A stretch of DNA of 64,000 bases from Clostridia bacterium (GCA_910574255.1 CAJTAK010000002.1:248001-312000); one strand, 5' to 3'; shown: positions 37,775 to 46,888, counted from the stretch's first letter. Numbers and translations are program-made. Notes: generated by a model from the letters alone, not told the origin.

Positions 37775-38656
37775 CTAAAATCCCACATGAAAAGCCAGAC
37801 CAGTCTGTTCCTGAACCCTTTCAAGCAAGCCGCTCCCTGCAGCCGTCTTTGTCAGCAGCATAAAGCAGACCGGTTCCTGCCCCAGAATCAGCAAGGCTTC
37901 CTGATTTTTGTGGACATATGCCATCTGCAAAGGAAAATCGCCCAGACTGGTCAGTTCCGGATGGTCTGAAAGGGGCTTAAAATCATCCCTGATCCGATCT
38001 GCTATGTTTTGAAAATATTCCTTTGAAAACTTTGCAGGAAAAAAATCACTGAACAGGCAGGTTCGATCATTGGCATGTTCACGCCATGTCATTTCTTCCC
38101 ATTCACGGATGGCATGAATCACCAGGAACAGCCCATATGCGTCCAGGGCATGGTTAAACCTGGGTTCATGTTCCAGCTTATGAATGTTCAGGGGAGCGTG
38201 GAGCAAAGGGATATTCCGCTTTTTCCAGTATTTCTGGTAAGCTGCCACAGCCTTTCGCTTTCCGTCCTCGTCCCCCGCCTTACAGGCATCTGCCAGTTCA
38301 TCCTCATATTCCCAGGCTATGTCTTTTGGATCATTTTCTTCCCATGCGTATAAACCACCAGAAGTTTTGCCCTTTCGTATCCCGATGATATCTCCTTCTC
38401 CGGGGGCAAGAAAAAGTCCCAGATATTTTCCCTCCCAATGAAGAAGCTCCAATGGACGCAGATAACCGCTGGTGACTAACAGGTCTGCCATGTGGCGGTA
38501 AATATCCCGGATGGGAATGGGGAGTTTTACATGGAGCCGCTTCTCTGCCGTAGAGATTTCATCCTCCGAATAGCATTTCCATTTTTTCAAGCCGTCCATA
38601 TGCTTCAGGCTGATGAACTGCCGGAGTATCTTTAATTCCTTTTCAATCGTGTACAT
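37775..38656 (-). CDS. SUKH-like immunity protein
   Basis: A 293-residue protein from the ATG at 38656. The N-terminal part has EDEISTAEKRLHVKLPIPIR followed by DIYRHMADLL, a typical SUKH entry helix and LP motif. It is a clear paralogue of the next gene upstream (38661-39584), sharing the EELHW/LELLHWEGKYL region. The pair is adjacent, with a four-base gap. Confidence 0.75.
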   Translation of the reverse strand: MYTIEKELKILRQFISLKHMDGLKKWKCYSEDEISTAEKRLHVKLPIPIRDIYRHMADLLVTSGYLRPLELLHWEGKYLGLFLAPGEGDIIGIRKGKTSGGLYAWEENDPKDIAWEYEDELADACKAGDEDGKRKAVAAYQKYWKKRNIPLLHAPLNIHKLEHEPRFNHALDAYGLFLVIHAIREWEEMTWREHANDRTCLFSDFFPAKFSKEYFQNIADRIRDDFKPLSDHPELTSLGDFPLQMAYVHKNQEALLILGQEPVCFMLLTKTAAGSGLLERVQEQTGLAFHVGF

Positions 38657-38660
38657 AGTT

Positions 38661-39584
38661 TCACCTTTTAAACAGGCCCGCCGCCTGCATTTCCTTTTCT
38701 TTTTCCTCCATCCGTTCCCGGCCCTGCCCATTCCAGGACCAGAACAGCATCCCGGTCTTTTCTTCCACCTGTTCGGCAAAGGAATAGTGGACCGGCTCCT
38801 TAGTGATCATCCCATACTTTTGCTGGGCGCTAAAAGATAGGATCAGCAGAGTTTTCTCCGGGTCCGTATAAGCATAGACCATATAATCCTCCGGATCTGT
38901 ACTTTTTATGGATAATTCCACCCGTATAAGCTCTGCCTTTGTTGAGATGGGAAGCAGCCATTTCTCCATTCTCTGACGGACTTCCCGCATTTCGTCCAAT
39001 TTTTTTGGCAGGGAACAGCCAATGTAAAAAGGAGACATTTCCTCTGTCATCCGGGATTGGTGCAAATTCCACCAATCCTGCAAGACCTTATCCAGCACAT
39101 GATGGATAATAAAAATATCCCAATAAAAGCAGGATTTCGAGAAATACTGATTGTACGCACTTTTTCTTACCACCTCTGATTTCGGCTTTTCATCCTTCTC
39201 CTCGCCATAACTGTTGACCCCGCTTCGCTGCCAGTTATACACCGAGAGATAAGGGTCTTTTCTGTAGATTCCCCAGCCCTGATTGGTTCTCTCCATAGCT
39301 GTCACCAACAGATACTTACCGCTCCAATGAAGTTCCTCCGGGCGGCAGAACCAGGTATCTTTCTTATCGCACATATAGTCGCCCAGCACCAGATAAAGTT
39401 CCCGGAGAGGCTGCGGCAGTTTAAAGTTCAACCGTTTTTCTACAGCGTCTATTTCTTCCTCTGTGTAGATTTTGCCTGCCTCCAGTTTGGGCTGCCAGCA
39501 AAACTCCCTGATCAGTTCCAGTTCCTCACGGATGGAGTACAGCGGGCGTACTTCAAATTTGGGTTTTTCTTTTTTTAAAAACAT
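38661..39584 (-). CDS. SUKH-like immunity protein
   Basis: A 307-residue paralogue of the gene at 37775-38656, from the ATG at 39584 (AAGGAG nine bases before). It has YTEEEIDAVEKRLNFKLPQP and LRELYLVLGDYM, then LHWSGKYLLV. The tandem copies are diverged, which argues for an old duplication or independent recruitment. Confidence 0.75.
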   Translation of the reverse strand: MFLKKEKPKFEVRPLYSIREELELIREFCWQPKLEAGKIYTEEEIDAVEKRLNFKLPQPLRELYLVLGDYMCDKKDTWFCRPEELHWSGKYLLVTAMERTNQGWGIYRKDPYLSVYNWQRSGVNSYGEEKDEKPKSEVVRKSAYNQYFSKSCFYWDIFIIHHVLDKVLQDWWNLHQSRMTEEMSPFYIGCSLPKKLDEMREVRQRMEKWLLPISTKAELIRVELSIKSTDPEDYMVYAYTDPEKTLLILSFSAQQKYGMITKEPVHYSFAEQVEEKTGMLFWSWNGQGRERMEEKEKEMQAAGLFKR

Positions 39585-39621
39585 AAACCAGTTCTCCTTC
39601 ACCTGCTTTTGAGACCACGAA

Positions 39622-40393
39622 TCAAATTTCTAACAGCTTTGCAGCATATTCTTCCGGAAAAATCGTATACCGGCGGTATTCTTCCCGCAGAGCCGGATAC
39701 TGCTCCGGCACAGCAGACAATGCGGCTTTCAGCCCGTTTTGAATATGCTCTATAACCTACCGGAACAGCGGTGTCTGGGAAACCTGTTCCCATGCGCTCA
39801 TCACGTCTGCTGCTTTAGTTAGATGAGAGTGGCATACCGGTAAGCTCAATGCCGGCATCCGCCAACATATTCAGCATTTCATCCATTTCAGAAAAATCTA
39901 TTTCCTGTTCATAATCCTCAAATTCTTCAAAATCCAGCCGCCCTCCACAGGTGGCGACCACTTCCATCAAAAGAGTAGAAAGCCATGTGAGTATCTGCCA
40001 TTCACAGGTTTTTCCCCAGGGTATATCTACGAAGTTTCTGGAAAATTCTGCCTGTGCATCCGCTATTTCTTCCCCCACATTATAATCAAGGGCAGCGGCA
40101 TAAAGGTTATTGGCAAAGTCCTGAAAATCAGAGACTGCTTTCTTTCCCTCCAGATAGTCCCAAAGAGGGTCAATCGCCTTCTGAAGAATAACCGGAACCA
40201 TCCTGCCCTGTTCCGCCAGGCCCTGGCGAAGTGTGTGCATATATGATTTCAGAATTAAAAGGTTCCCTAAAAGCCGTGAATGGCTGCCGCTGTCTGCAAA
40301 AGCATCGTGGGCTATATCCTGAAAGCCCATCATCCAGTTAGCCGCCTTTGGCCCGTTCAGTGATGAAAAATCTGTATCAAGAGTGTATTTCAT
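39622..40393 (-). pseudogene. helical immunity-like gene with frameshift and stop
   Basis: An intact-looking first part (ATG at 40393 to TAA at 39815, 192 codons, helical) is followed without gap in another frame by KAADVMSAWEQVSQTPLFR, a TAG, and VIEHIQNGLKAALSAVPEQY to a TGA at 39622. Frame and content show that the original gene was about 255 codons long and has suffered one frameshift and one nonsense change. The 192-residue form may still be expressed. Confidence 0.65.
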
Positions 40394-40410
40394 AAATTCC
40401 CTTTATTTTT

Positions 40411-40542
40411 CTAAACCAGAGGTTGTGTTCCCTCTGAAACCAGATGTCCTTCCTGACGCATTTCCTCTGGGGATAGGAGATCACTTTTTCGCCAGTAGCT
40501 TCCTGTTTCAACATAACATTGGTTTTGATCATTTATATACTA
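40411..40542 (-). pseudogene. C-terminal gene stub
   Basis: An open frame without start (NDQNQCYVETGSYWRKSD, then SPEEMRQEGHLVSEGTQPLV) ends at TAG. It looks like the terminal 40 residues of a lost gene, between the DUF4299 gene and the broken gene at 39622-40393. Confidence 0.5.
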
Positions 40543-40583
40543 TTTCTCCGGCCATGTAACGGATATAATAATTATTCTCCCTT

Positions 40584-41465
40584 TCAGTGCAGTTTCCCGG
40601 CCAGTTCTTCCAGCTCCGCTTTTGTCATTGGCGGGATCAGGATATGGTCCGCATCAAACTGCCGGATACCATCATGCCTTCTCATTTCCTCAATAAAACG
40701 CTCGTAAGGGAACATCCCCTCCAGCACACGATTCTCACTGTAAAGTACAAACTGGACGAACCCTTCTGTTATTTTCAGTTTACTCAGATTCAGGAACCCG
40801 TCAGCACGGACAGGAAAAACACTCTCACATTCTTCTGTCAAGGCATAAAAGGCTCCTATCTCCTTTGTATCGTTTTTCTGCAGAAGCCTCGGCTTTGCGT
40901 AATAGACATCCAATGCCTGAATATCATGCAGCGTCTGCTCGAAGTCTGAAAGATCTGTACATGCCTCCCATGCAGCTGCCTTGTCCTCCGTCAGCGTATA
41001 AGGCCACCTTGCCAGCGTAAGGATATAGCTCACAAATTCTTTATTGCCGCAAAACTGGTTCAGCGACTTCCGATTGAACATGGCAAAATTCTCAATCCCC
41101 TGCTCCAGTTCCCTGATGCTGAAAGCCCTCTCTTCCTCCACACAGTACATTTCCACTCTGCCCAGGCGCCTTTCCATTTCACCTGCAAGCCTGGTAAAAT
41201 CCGCAATCTCTGCCTTGGTGGTAGGGATATTATAGCTTATCTCATAATATCCTTCCCTGGCTTTGCCGCCATTAAAAAAGATCCCCCGCCCTATACGCTC
41301 AGGATTATAAAAAACAGCGGTTCCCTGGCTCTGCTCATTTTCCTGAAGTATATAAAAATCATTATTAGAACCATAGCAAAAGCCGCAGGCGTGAGCCAGG
41401 GACGGGATATCAAGTACCGTCTTTCCAAATAGTTTCTTCTGTCTGATCTGCAAAGTAAAGGCCAT
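40584..41465 (-). CDS. DUF4299-like protein
   Basis: A 293-residue soluble protein from the ATG at 41465 (AGGGAG upstream). The start MAFTLQIRQKKLFGKTVLDI and an IGRGIFFNG segment followed by a YYEISYNIPTT strand match the DUF4299 pattern as I remember it. The C-terminal region has a strand-rich PVRADGFLNLSKL part. Function unknown; the family is found in immunity arrays and near toxins. Confidence 0.65.
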   Translation of the reverse strand: MAFTLQIRQKKLFGKTVLDIPSLAHACGFCYGSNNDFYILQENEQSQGTAVFYNPERIGRGIFFNGGKAREGYYEISYNIPTTKAEIADFTRLAGEMERRLGRVEMYCVEEERAFSIRELEQGIENFAMFNRKSLNQFCGNKEFVSYILTLARWPYTLTEDKAAAWEACTDLSDFEQTLHDIQALDVYYAKPRLLQKNDTKEIGAFYALTEECESVFPVRADGFLNLSKLKITEGFVQFVLYSENRVLEGMFPYERFIEEMRRHDGIRQFDADHILIPPMTKAELEELAGKLH

Positions 41466-41591
41466 AATAAAATCTCCCTGTAAATTTATATAAATGAATG
41501 TGTTTTCAGCTTTTCGTATCTCCTTTTTCGGAAAAGTGCAAACTGAAATTTTTTGTGATGTATGATGTCTTTTGGGAGACAACTAAAACTG

Positions 41592-42053
41592 TTACTCCAG
41601 CTTCCTTAATTTTCCGAAACCACGTTCAAGGAAAGCACGCATCTCCTTTTCATCATTGCACATCTTTCTGAACCACTTGGCAAACAAGGCAATATCATCT
41701 ATGTACTGAGAATATACACAAAAAATTTCCTCATCGGAATCGAAGTGGAACATATCTACACCACTATTGTTTTCCTCCCATTCTTCGATAAAGCCCATTG
41801 CAAGTGTTTCCCAATCTTTGCTACTTCCATGAAGCCCTACTTTACGGAAAGTATCCGCCTGAAATCCATCATCGATTTTTAATAAAACAGACAAGGCATA
41901 AGGGTGGTGTTCCACAAAAAAGAATGGTGCAATATCTTCTGGCTTGGTGTGCAGTTTGAATGGTGGGCGGGTCTCCGGCGGCCACCATGGAAGCCAAGGG
42001 AACCAATCCCACTCGTCATCTTTCAGTTGTCCATATTGTTCAATTTTTTTCAT
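41592..42053 (-). CDS. Imm51-like immunity protein
   Basis: A 153-residue soluble protein from the ATG at 42053, which follows GGAGGTGCAA. Motifs of the Imm51 type: PFFFVEHHPYALSVLLKIDD, a later DWETLAMGFIEEW helix, and MFHFDSDEEIFCVYSQ. Imm51 proteins are cytoplasmic antidotes to polymorphic toxins. Confidence 0.7.
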   Translation of the reverse strand: MKKIEQYGQLKDDEWDWFPWLPWWPPETRPPFKLHTKPEDIAPFFFVEHHPYALSVLLKIDDGFQADTFRKVGLHGSSKDWETLAMGFIEEWEENNSGVDMFHFDSDEEIFCVYSQYIDDIALFAKWFRKMCNDEKEMRAFLERGFGKLRKLE

Positions 42054-42081
42054 TTGCACCTCCACAACTTTCGATTTATAT

Positions 42082-42757
42082 TTAACTATATGTATTGGTT
42101 CTCATTCTTGCTGATTTCCCAAAATCCTGTCCAAATACCTCATTGAAAATATCCTTAGCGGCATTTTTATCAAAATTGAGAGCACCAGGGCTTTGGGCAG
42201 GAAATCCTCTTTTCTTAAGCATGTCTACAAATTCACTGCTGCCTGCTATGCGGGGCGTAACAGCAATCTTCCTTGTTTTCTTTTCATCCTGAAAGTAAAA
42301 ATACCATGCGGCAGGAGCGGAGGGATAAAATATGTTCGTCTTTACGTTTTGAAGTTCTTCCCACAGAAATTCTTGCTGATCTTTATGGGATAGGACAAAA
42401 ATGATTTTTTCATCGCCAAATACTCCTTGTGGTGCTCTTGATGGTTATGCTTGTTTCCGGCCCTTTCGTGTTATTGAAACATAATCGGCCTGTTTTCTTG
42501 AATTGCCAAATCGCATAATCCAATACATATTTATATTCATTCAAAAAGTCTTTTAACTCCGGACTTAATTTGCATTTCCGAGGAATACTCAGCCGAAGAA
42601 TAGCTTTTTGCCGTTCTGCCTCCTCGGCAAGATTATATATTTGATATGTTAAGTGCAGTGTTAAACATGACTTTCCAAGTATCCAGCCATTCCCACTTTT
42701 CTTTTGTTCGGGAAGACTTCTCCTTCTTGTTTGCCAGCGAGTATATTGATTTTTCAT
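42082..42757 (-). pseudogene. broken immunity-like gene
   Basis: Two pieces in different frames. The first (42757 to 42410) reads IYNLAEEAERQKAILRLSIP among others and stops at TGA. The second overlaps it, APQGVFGDEKIIFVLSHKDQ, then FYPSAPAAWYFYFQDEKKTR, to a TAA at 42082. The second piece has no start of its own. The sequence looks like one gene of about 220 codons with at least one frameshift near 42430 and a doubtful 5' end. Confidence 0.55.
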
Positions 42758-42805
42758 TCTTCCTATATTCCTTCTAATCGAGATTTATATTCTGATTATT
42801 CTCGT

Positions 42806-43396
42806 TTACATTACGCCATGAGATAAAACTTCAAACTCAAACTCATCCTCCAGAGAAGCAATTTCCGTAACCAGGTCAAGGCTCATATAATCTTCTTCCT
42901 GTCCGCTTTCCATTCCGGTCAGCCCAACCTGGATAAAAATGTTATAATACTTGTTGATTTCATTGCTATCCAAAGGGAGATAGTTTTCCTGCCGTTCATT
43001 TCCTTTATAACTTACATTTCTATATTGTCCGTTTTTAATGCGGTAAGGACGGTGATGATTGTCCCGGTAAGTGAAACTGTAACTCTCGTACACAACATAG
43101 TAATTCCCCGTAAAATAACGGATGTCGGGGAAACTTCCAACCTCTGATGAGAGGTCTTCACTGGTTTCATCAAGATAATTCCTGAAAATTAACTCTTCAA
43201 TCTGCTCCAGCATTTCCTTATGCCTCCCTGCAAGGAGCTGATATGCCTCTTGCGGAAATCCCTTATCAATAGAAATCCGGGGCTTTATCTTCAATTCAAA
43301 ATTCGCATAATCATTATCAGCATTTTCTTTTTCAAAAACAATCAAGTTTGGTTTTTTTAATTCCTTTTTCTTTTTGAGCTTATCAAAAATTCCCAT
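42806..43396 (-). CDS. immunity-like protein, family unknown
   Basis: A 196-residue soluble protein with a lysine-rich start (MGIFDKLKKKKELKKPN) and a beta-rich body (YFTGNYYVVYESYSFTYRDN, RPYRIKNGQYRNVSY). No known family. Clean frame with GGGAG before the ATG. Confidence 0.55.
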   Translation of the reverse strand: MGIFDKLKKKKELKKPNLIVFEKENADNDYANFELKIKPRISIDKGFPQEAYQLLAGRHKEMLEQIEELIFRNYLDETSEDLSSEVGSFPDIRYFTGNYYVVYESYSFTYRDNHHRPYRIKNGQYRNVSYKGNERQENYLPLDSNEINKYYNIFIQVGLTGMESGQEEDYMSLDLVTEIASLEDEFEFEVLSHGVM

Positions 43397-43426
43397 TATT
43401 CAATCTCCCTGGTTTTAATATGATGA

Positions 43427-43872
43427 TTATTGAGGCAGATAGCCTGAGCCGCCGCAGGTCTTACAGACCTTCCCCACATCCACCTTCAGCAGCGGAAGTT
43501 TTTTCAGGTGCAGCCCTTTTCCCTGGCACTCCGGACAGATCGTACAATTTCCTTCCAACTTTGGCGGTATGGAACCTGGATGGGCTTCACGGTATTTTCC
43601 TGTCATCAGGTCTGTTGATGATGCATCGAGGCCACCTGGCACTCCGGACATACCTCCACATAACAATTGCCCTCCATAAAGTCCAGCATCTCCCATGAAA
43701 GCTTGGCCACAAACTTCATGGGCTTGCCGCAGTCAGGGCAGGGGGTGTATTCCCAGTCTTGAATCCAGAATGGAAAGCCGCCGATGGTGCTGACCTCGTC
43801 CCAGTCCGCCCCATACTGTATTGCCTTCAGTTTTTCACTGATTTCTGGTCTTGGGGAAAATCTGTTAATCAT
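43427..43872 (-). pseudogene. DUF1963-like C-terminal piece fused to zinc motifs, frameshifted
   Basis: The first frame (43872 to 43606) has TIGGFPFWIQDWEYTPCPDC and CPEC, which resemble the end of DUF1963 (YwqG-like) proteins. The second frame, entered near 43620, continues with DLMTGKYREAHPGSIPPK, CPECQGKG and CKTCGGSG. Together they would form one protein of about 145 residues with three CxxC pairs and likely zinc binding. A single-base change separates the halves. Confidence 0.6.
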
Positions 43873-43965
43873 GTTCTGTCCCTCCTCTGACTATTGTTCA
43901 GTGAAATATTTTACTTCATCACAGACGCAAGCCATATCTTCACGGCCAGGATTTTAAGATACAGA

Positions 43966-45084
43966 TCAGTCATTATCCCAGGACGCACTAAATCCGGTAA
44001 TTTCAAAAAACGGCATATAAAAATGGAAGTGTCCGTTATGAGTGTCAATGTTCCAGCCTCCTTTGAGTCCAATCACCGGTCCCCGATACATCCAGTCGGT
44101 TTCGTCCTCCACTCCAACAGGGTAGCCGTCCCGAAGATGATACCATACCGGCAGGGTGATAGTCTCGTTATTGGCCCAGTCCATCTCCTTTTCCTCCCAA
44201 AAGCTGTAGGAAAATTCGTAGGAATGCCCATCTGCGCCGATGACGGTAAAATGCTCCGCCGTACCTTTCACATCAAAATCCAGACGGACCAGCAGCGTAT
44301 AAAGGCCGCCATAGCTAATAACACCGCTTTCCATGCCGATGCCGGCCAGCAGCTCCGGCGGCAAAGCTTCCTCTCCTTGCCGGACTCTGGGCTTCGGAGC
44401 CCAGGGCCAGGCGTTCACTGCGTATTCTTCCAGCTCTGTCTGAGAAAATTCATCACAGGGCAGCCGGTAAAAAGCGTAATATTTCTTTACGGAATCCTCC
44501 AGGGCTTCCTGAACCGCTTCCGGTTCGTCCTGCGGCCCATGGACAACCATCTCTTTAAAGTTGTGGAACTGTGGGGAGTAGGTCCGCCAAGGCAGTTCCG
44601 GCTGGAACTTATACTGTCCCTTTGGTATGAGCTGGGCCAGAGGCTTGCCCTCTATCCAATCGTAAAAGGCGGACAGCTGTTCTAAAGCTGGAGTAACATC
44701 GGCGATAGAAGTATACCTGGTATCCAAAATTTCGTCATACAATTCCCAGGCGTCTAAGCTGCCTCCCTCTTTCTGATATTGCTCCAGATAATATGCCGGG
44801 ATCACCTCTGCTTCATCAGAAACCATCCGGGAGTAGAGCATTGGAACCGGATCGCCTCCGCCCTGGCCTACCCAAACCTGAAAAACCGCATCCGGCAGTT
44901 CGTCAAACCAACATTCCCATGTCTGAAGTCCTTCTTGCCGGATATGGATCGTTTCATCTGGGTATCTTCCTGTCAGGTATTCCTCTACATCAGCTCTGGT
45001 ATAGGGACCCCGGTATTCATAGCAGCCCACGAGCGACAAAGCCAGCAGGCAGGCCATCCCAGCAGCAAATATTTTCTTACCCAT
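43966..45084 (-). CDS. lipoprotein, first gene of the array
   Basis: A 372-residue protein with a signal peptide ending in the lipobox LVGC at residues 18-21. The mature part is large, acidic and tryptophan-rich, with no known domain. It is the promoter-proximal gene of the whole minus-strand run. The best ribosome binding site (AGGAGG) lies 18 bases before the ATG, unusually far, with no alternative in-frame start between, so translation may be weak or depend on RNA folding. Confidence 0.7.
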   Translation of the reverse strand: MGKKIFAAGMACLLALSLVGCYEYRGPYTRADVEEYLTGRYPDETIHIRQEGLQTWECWFDELPDAVFQVWVGQGGGDPVPMLYSRMVSDEAEVIPAYYLEQYQKEGGSLDAWELYDEILDTRYTSIADVTPALEQLSAFYDWIEGKPLAQLIPKGQYKFQPELPWRTYSPQFHNFKEMVVHGPQDEPEAVQEALEDSVKKYYAFYRLPCDEFSQTELEEYAVNAWPWAPKPRVRQGEEALPPELLAGIGMESGVISYGGLYTLLVRLDFDVKGTAEHFTVIGADGHSYEFSYSFWEEKEMDWANNETITLPVWYHLRDGYPVGVEDETDWMYRGPVIGLKGGWNIDTHNGHFHFYMPFFEITGFSASWDND

Positions 45085-45169
45085 TTGCGAATACTTTTGT
45101 TACCTCCTGACTGATTAAAATATAAGTGTTCTCTTTCCGAATAAGTGGATAAAATACCTCCAATATTTA

Positions 45170-45220
45170 AAACAAAAAGGCGCTCTTTGCCACACAGTTA
45201 TCTGCAGGCATAAGAACGCC
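45170..45220 (-). terminator. rho-independent terminator in the array leader
   Basis: Read on the minus strand, GGCGTTCTT (45220-45212) pairs with AAGAGCGCC (45187-45179), an inner TGCC pairs with GGCA, and the hairpin is followed by TTTTTGTTTT. It lies about 90 bases before the first array gene and downstream of the putative promoter at 45301-45329. It may stop transcripts from the flank or act as an attenuator. Confidence 0.7.
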
Positions 45221-45300
45221 ACTCTTGACGATATAAAATTGAACAAAACAACACTGCAGGGCTATATACTATAACTCTGCTTGCTTGAGAATGGCACAGG

Positions 45301-45329
45301 TTATTATGTTTGTCAAGCTCTCTTTTCAA
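45301..45329 (-). promoter_or_regulatory. putative promoter of the immunity array
   Basis: On the minus strand TTGAAA (45329-45324) and TAATAA (45306-45301) are 17 bases apart. A start near 45294 would give a leader of about 210 bases before the lipoprotein gene. The region from 45330 to 45770 is AT-rich and holds no gene I can support. Confidence 0.4.
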
Positions 45330-45772
45330 AAAATATATATTTTAGTTATAGCAGAAATTTGCCTGTTTTGCAAGGGGTGGGAGACTTACCGATTCATGCC
45401 CCTTAAAGATTTAGCAATATAACTGAGATTTCCAATCTTACATATAAAGATTTGTATCTCGTTTAACTCATCATTTTGAAAATTTTGTTTAAATAGCAAA
45501 TGTTTCACTATATGATACACTTATCATTCTGGAACCAGTCAAACATTTTTTAATGTTATTTTTTCTTCTGTATATTCATCTAATAATCTTTTTTGTAAAA
45601 TATCTCCATTCCGCCGCCAAGCCAGCAACACAAATAGTAATGAAAGTCTTCCAACTCTTCACATTACTACTAAATACTTTTACTACAAAACACGGGAAAA
45701 ATTGCAAATTGGGTTTCCGTCATACTCATACCGGAAGGACAGAAGGATCTCATCCCCGTGCCTTGTTGTTAT

Positions 45773-46230
45773 TCACTCCACACGTGGACGGTTGGCTAGA
45801 TAATCCACATAGTTTTCTTTTGCGGCCACTATATTTAGCTTCTGCTCCAATGCTTGGGTAATAAATTCGGAGGCGTTCCAATGGCAGCATGTTGATGATA
45901 AACTTCATACTCCAACAAATTTTTTGCATCCGGAATGTCTTTCAGGAGCTGTTTTATCAGCTTCTTCTGTGCCATCGTGACCGGAAGATTCTTTTTGCTC
46001 TCATCTACCTTCTCTGCTCCTTCACGAGTACTGATGTATTGTGTATAATTCTGTAGATGGGATGAGGTGTATCTCGAACGTGGCGGCTGGTGAAGATTAA
46101 TTTTGCCATATCCTTCTCCCTCCATTAAAAAAACGCTACTAAGAAATTTCCTTATAACGACCTTATTGCATCTTCTGTTATAAATCATGTTTGTCTCGCC
46201 TTTTTGCTGCTTCCTTATATACCTGCTCAT
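45773..46230 (-). pseudogene. MobP3-like relaxase remnant
   Basis: Fragments typical of the N-terminal part of MobP-type relaxases: PPRSRYTSSHLQNYTQYIST-REGAEKV, LPVTMAQKKLIKQLL and IPDAKNLLEYEVY. After a frameshift near 45880 the other frame gives NASEFITQALEQKLNIVAA and ENYVDYLANRPRVE, then a stop. The catalytic remainder is missing. It indicates that a mobilisable element once lay here. Confidence 0.7.
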
Positions 46231-46507
46231 CGGTTCTGGCAGAAATTACAATAATCTTCATTACTCCGTCTACACGCTCCACCTTATAAACAACTCTGAT
46301 TCCCAAATCCCTGAACTTTATTTTCATAAGATTCGTAAGATTTGTCCCACTCTTGTTACCCAAAGGTTTTCCATATCCACCCTCCTCTGCGGATAATGGA
46401 TTTCGACTAACTTTTCGGATACCCTTTAAGACTTGAATCTGAACTGAATGATCGAGTTTCTTCATGTCCTTTTCCGCTTCATCTAAAAACTCAATATTCC
46501 ATGTCAT
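46178..46507 (-). CDS. RelE/ParE-family toxin
   Basis: A 109-residue protein of the RelE/ParE superfamily, mRNA interferase or gyrase-type toxins of type II toxin-antitoxin systems. It has the typical start (MTWNIEFLDEAEKDMKKLDH), a central PLGNKSGTNLTNLMKIKFRD segment and the strand RVVYKVERVDGVMKIIVISA. Its start overlaps the antitoxin stop by four bases (ATGA). It overlaps the 5' end of the relaxase remnant. Confidence 0.85.
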   Translation of the reverse strand: MTWNIEFLDEAEKDMKKLDHSVQIQVLKGIRKVSRNPLSAEEGGYGKPLGNKSGTNLTNLMKIKFRDLGIRVVYKVERVDGVMKIIVISARTDEQVYKEAAKRRDKHDL

Positions 46508-46827
46508 TCGATATCTACGTCCTCCATATCCAAAAGTTCGTCTTCGCTGATTCCTAAATCGCTCATTACGGAATCAAATGAAATTGTTTTATTATTTCCA
46601 TTGTCCCCCATGCGTTTATTTGCCTCTAACAAGAGAAAATAATCTTCCTCAATTTCCATTAGCCTTATATATTCTTCCGGTGACAAAATAACTGCTGAAG
46701 GTTGATTATTCTTTAAAACAATTAATTCCCTTTCAGAATGAAGTCTGTCAAATATCTTCGCTGCTTGACCTTTATTGAATTGTGAAATAGGAACAAGGCT
46801 CTGTAAAAGATCTGCTGTAATTGCCAT
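46504..46827 (-). CDS. RelB/Phd-family antitoxin
   Basis: A 107-residue antitoxin from the ATG at 46827 (GGAGGGG upstream). It has the Phd/YefM-like N-terminal DNA-binding part (VPISQFNKGQAAKIFDRLHS, NNQPSAVILSPEEYIRLME) and an acidic C-terminal tail that would wrap the toxin. It precedes the toxin gene, as usual, and probably represses its own promoter. Confidence 0.85.
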   Translation of the reverse strand: MAITADLLQSLVPISQFNKGQAAKIFDRLHSERELIVLKNNQPSAVILSPEEYIRLMEIEEDYFLLLEANKRMGDNGNNKTISFDSVMSDLGISEDELLDMEDVDIE

Positions 46828-46859
46828 AACAAACCCCTCCATTGCTTTATTTTACTTTT

Positions 46860-46888
46860 ATTATATGCAAAAATCAGCGAAAAATCAA
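46860..46888 (-). promoter_or_regulatory. promoter of the toxin-antitoxin pair
   Basis: On the minus strand TTGATT (46888-46883) and TATAAT (46865-46860) are separated by exactly 17 bases, about 30 bases before the antitoxin start. Confidence 0.7.

Noticed and set aside
45553..45861. Plus-strand frame of 102 codons in the array leader region
   Set aside because: No ribosome site or recognisable motif. Its right part lies opposite the relaxase remnant, which explains the openness.
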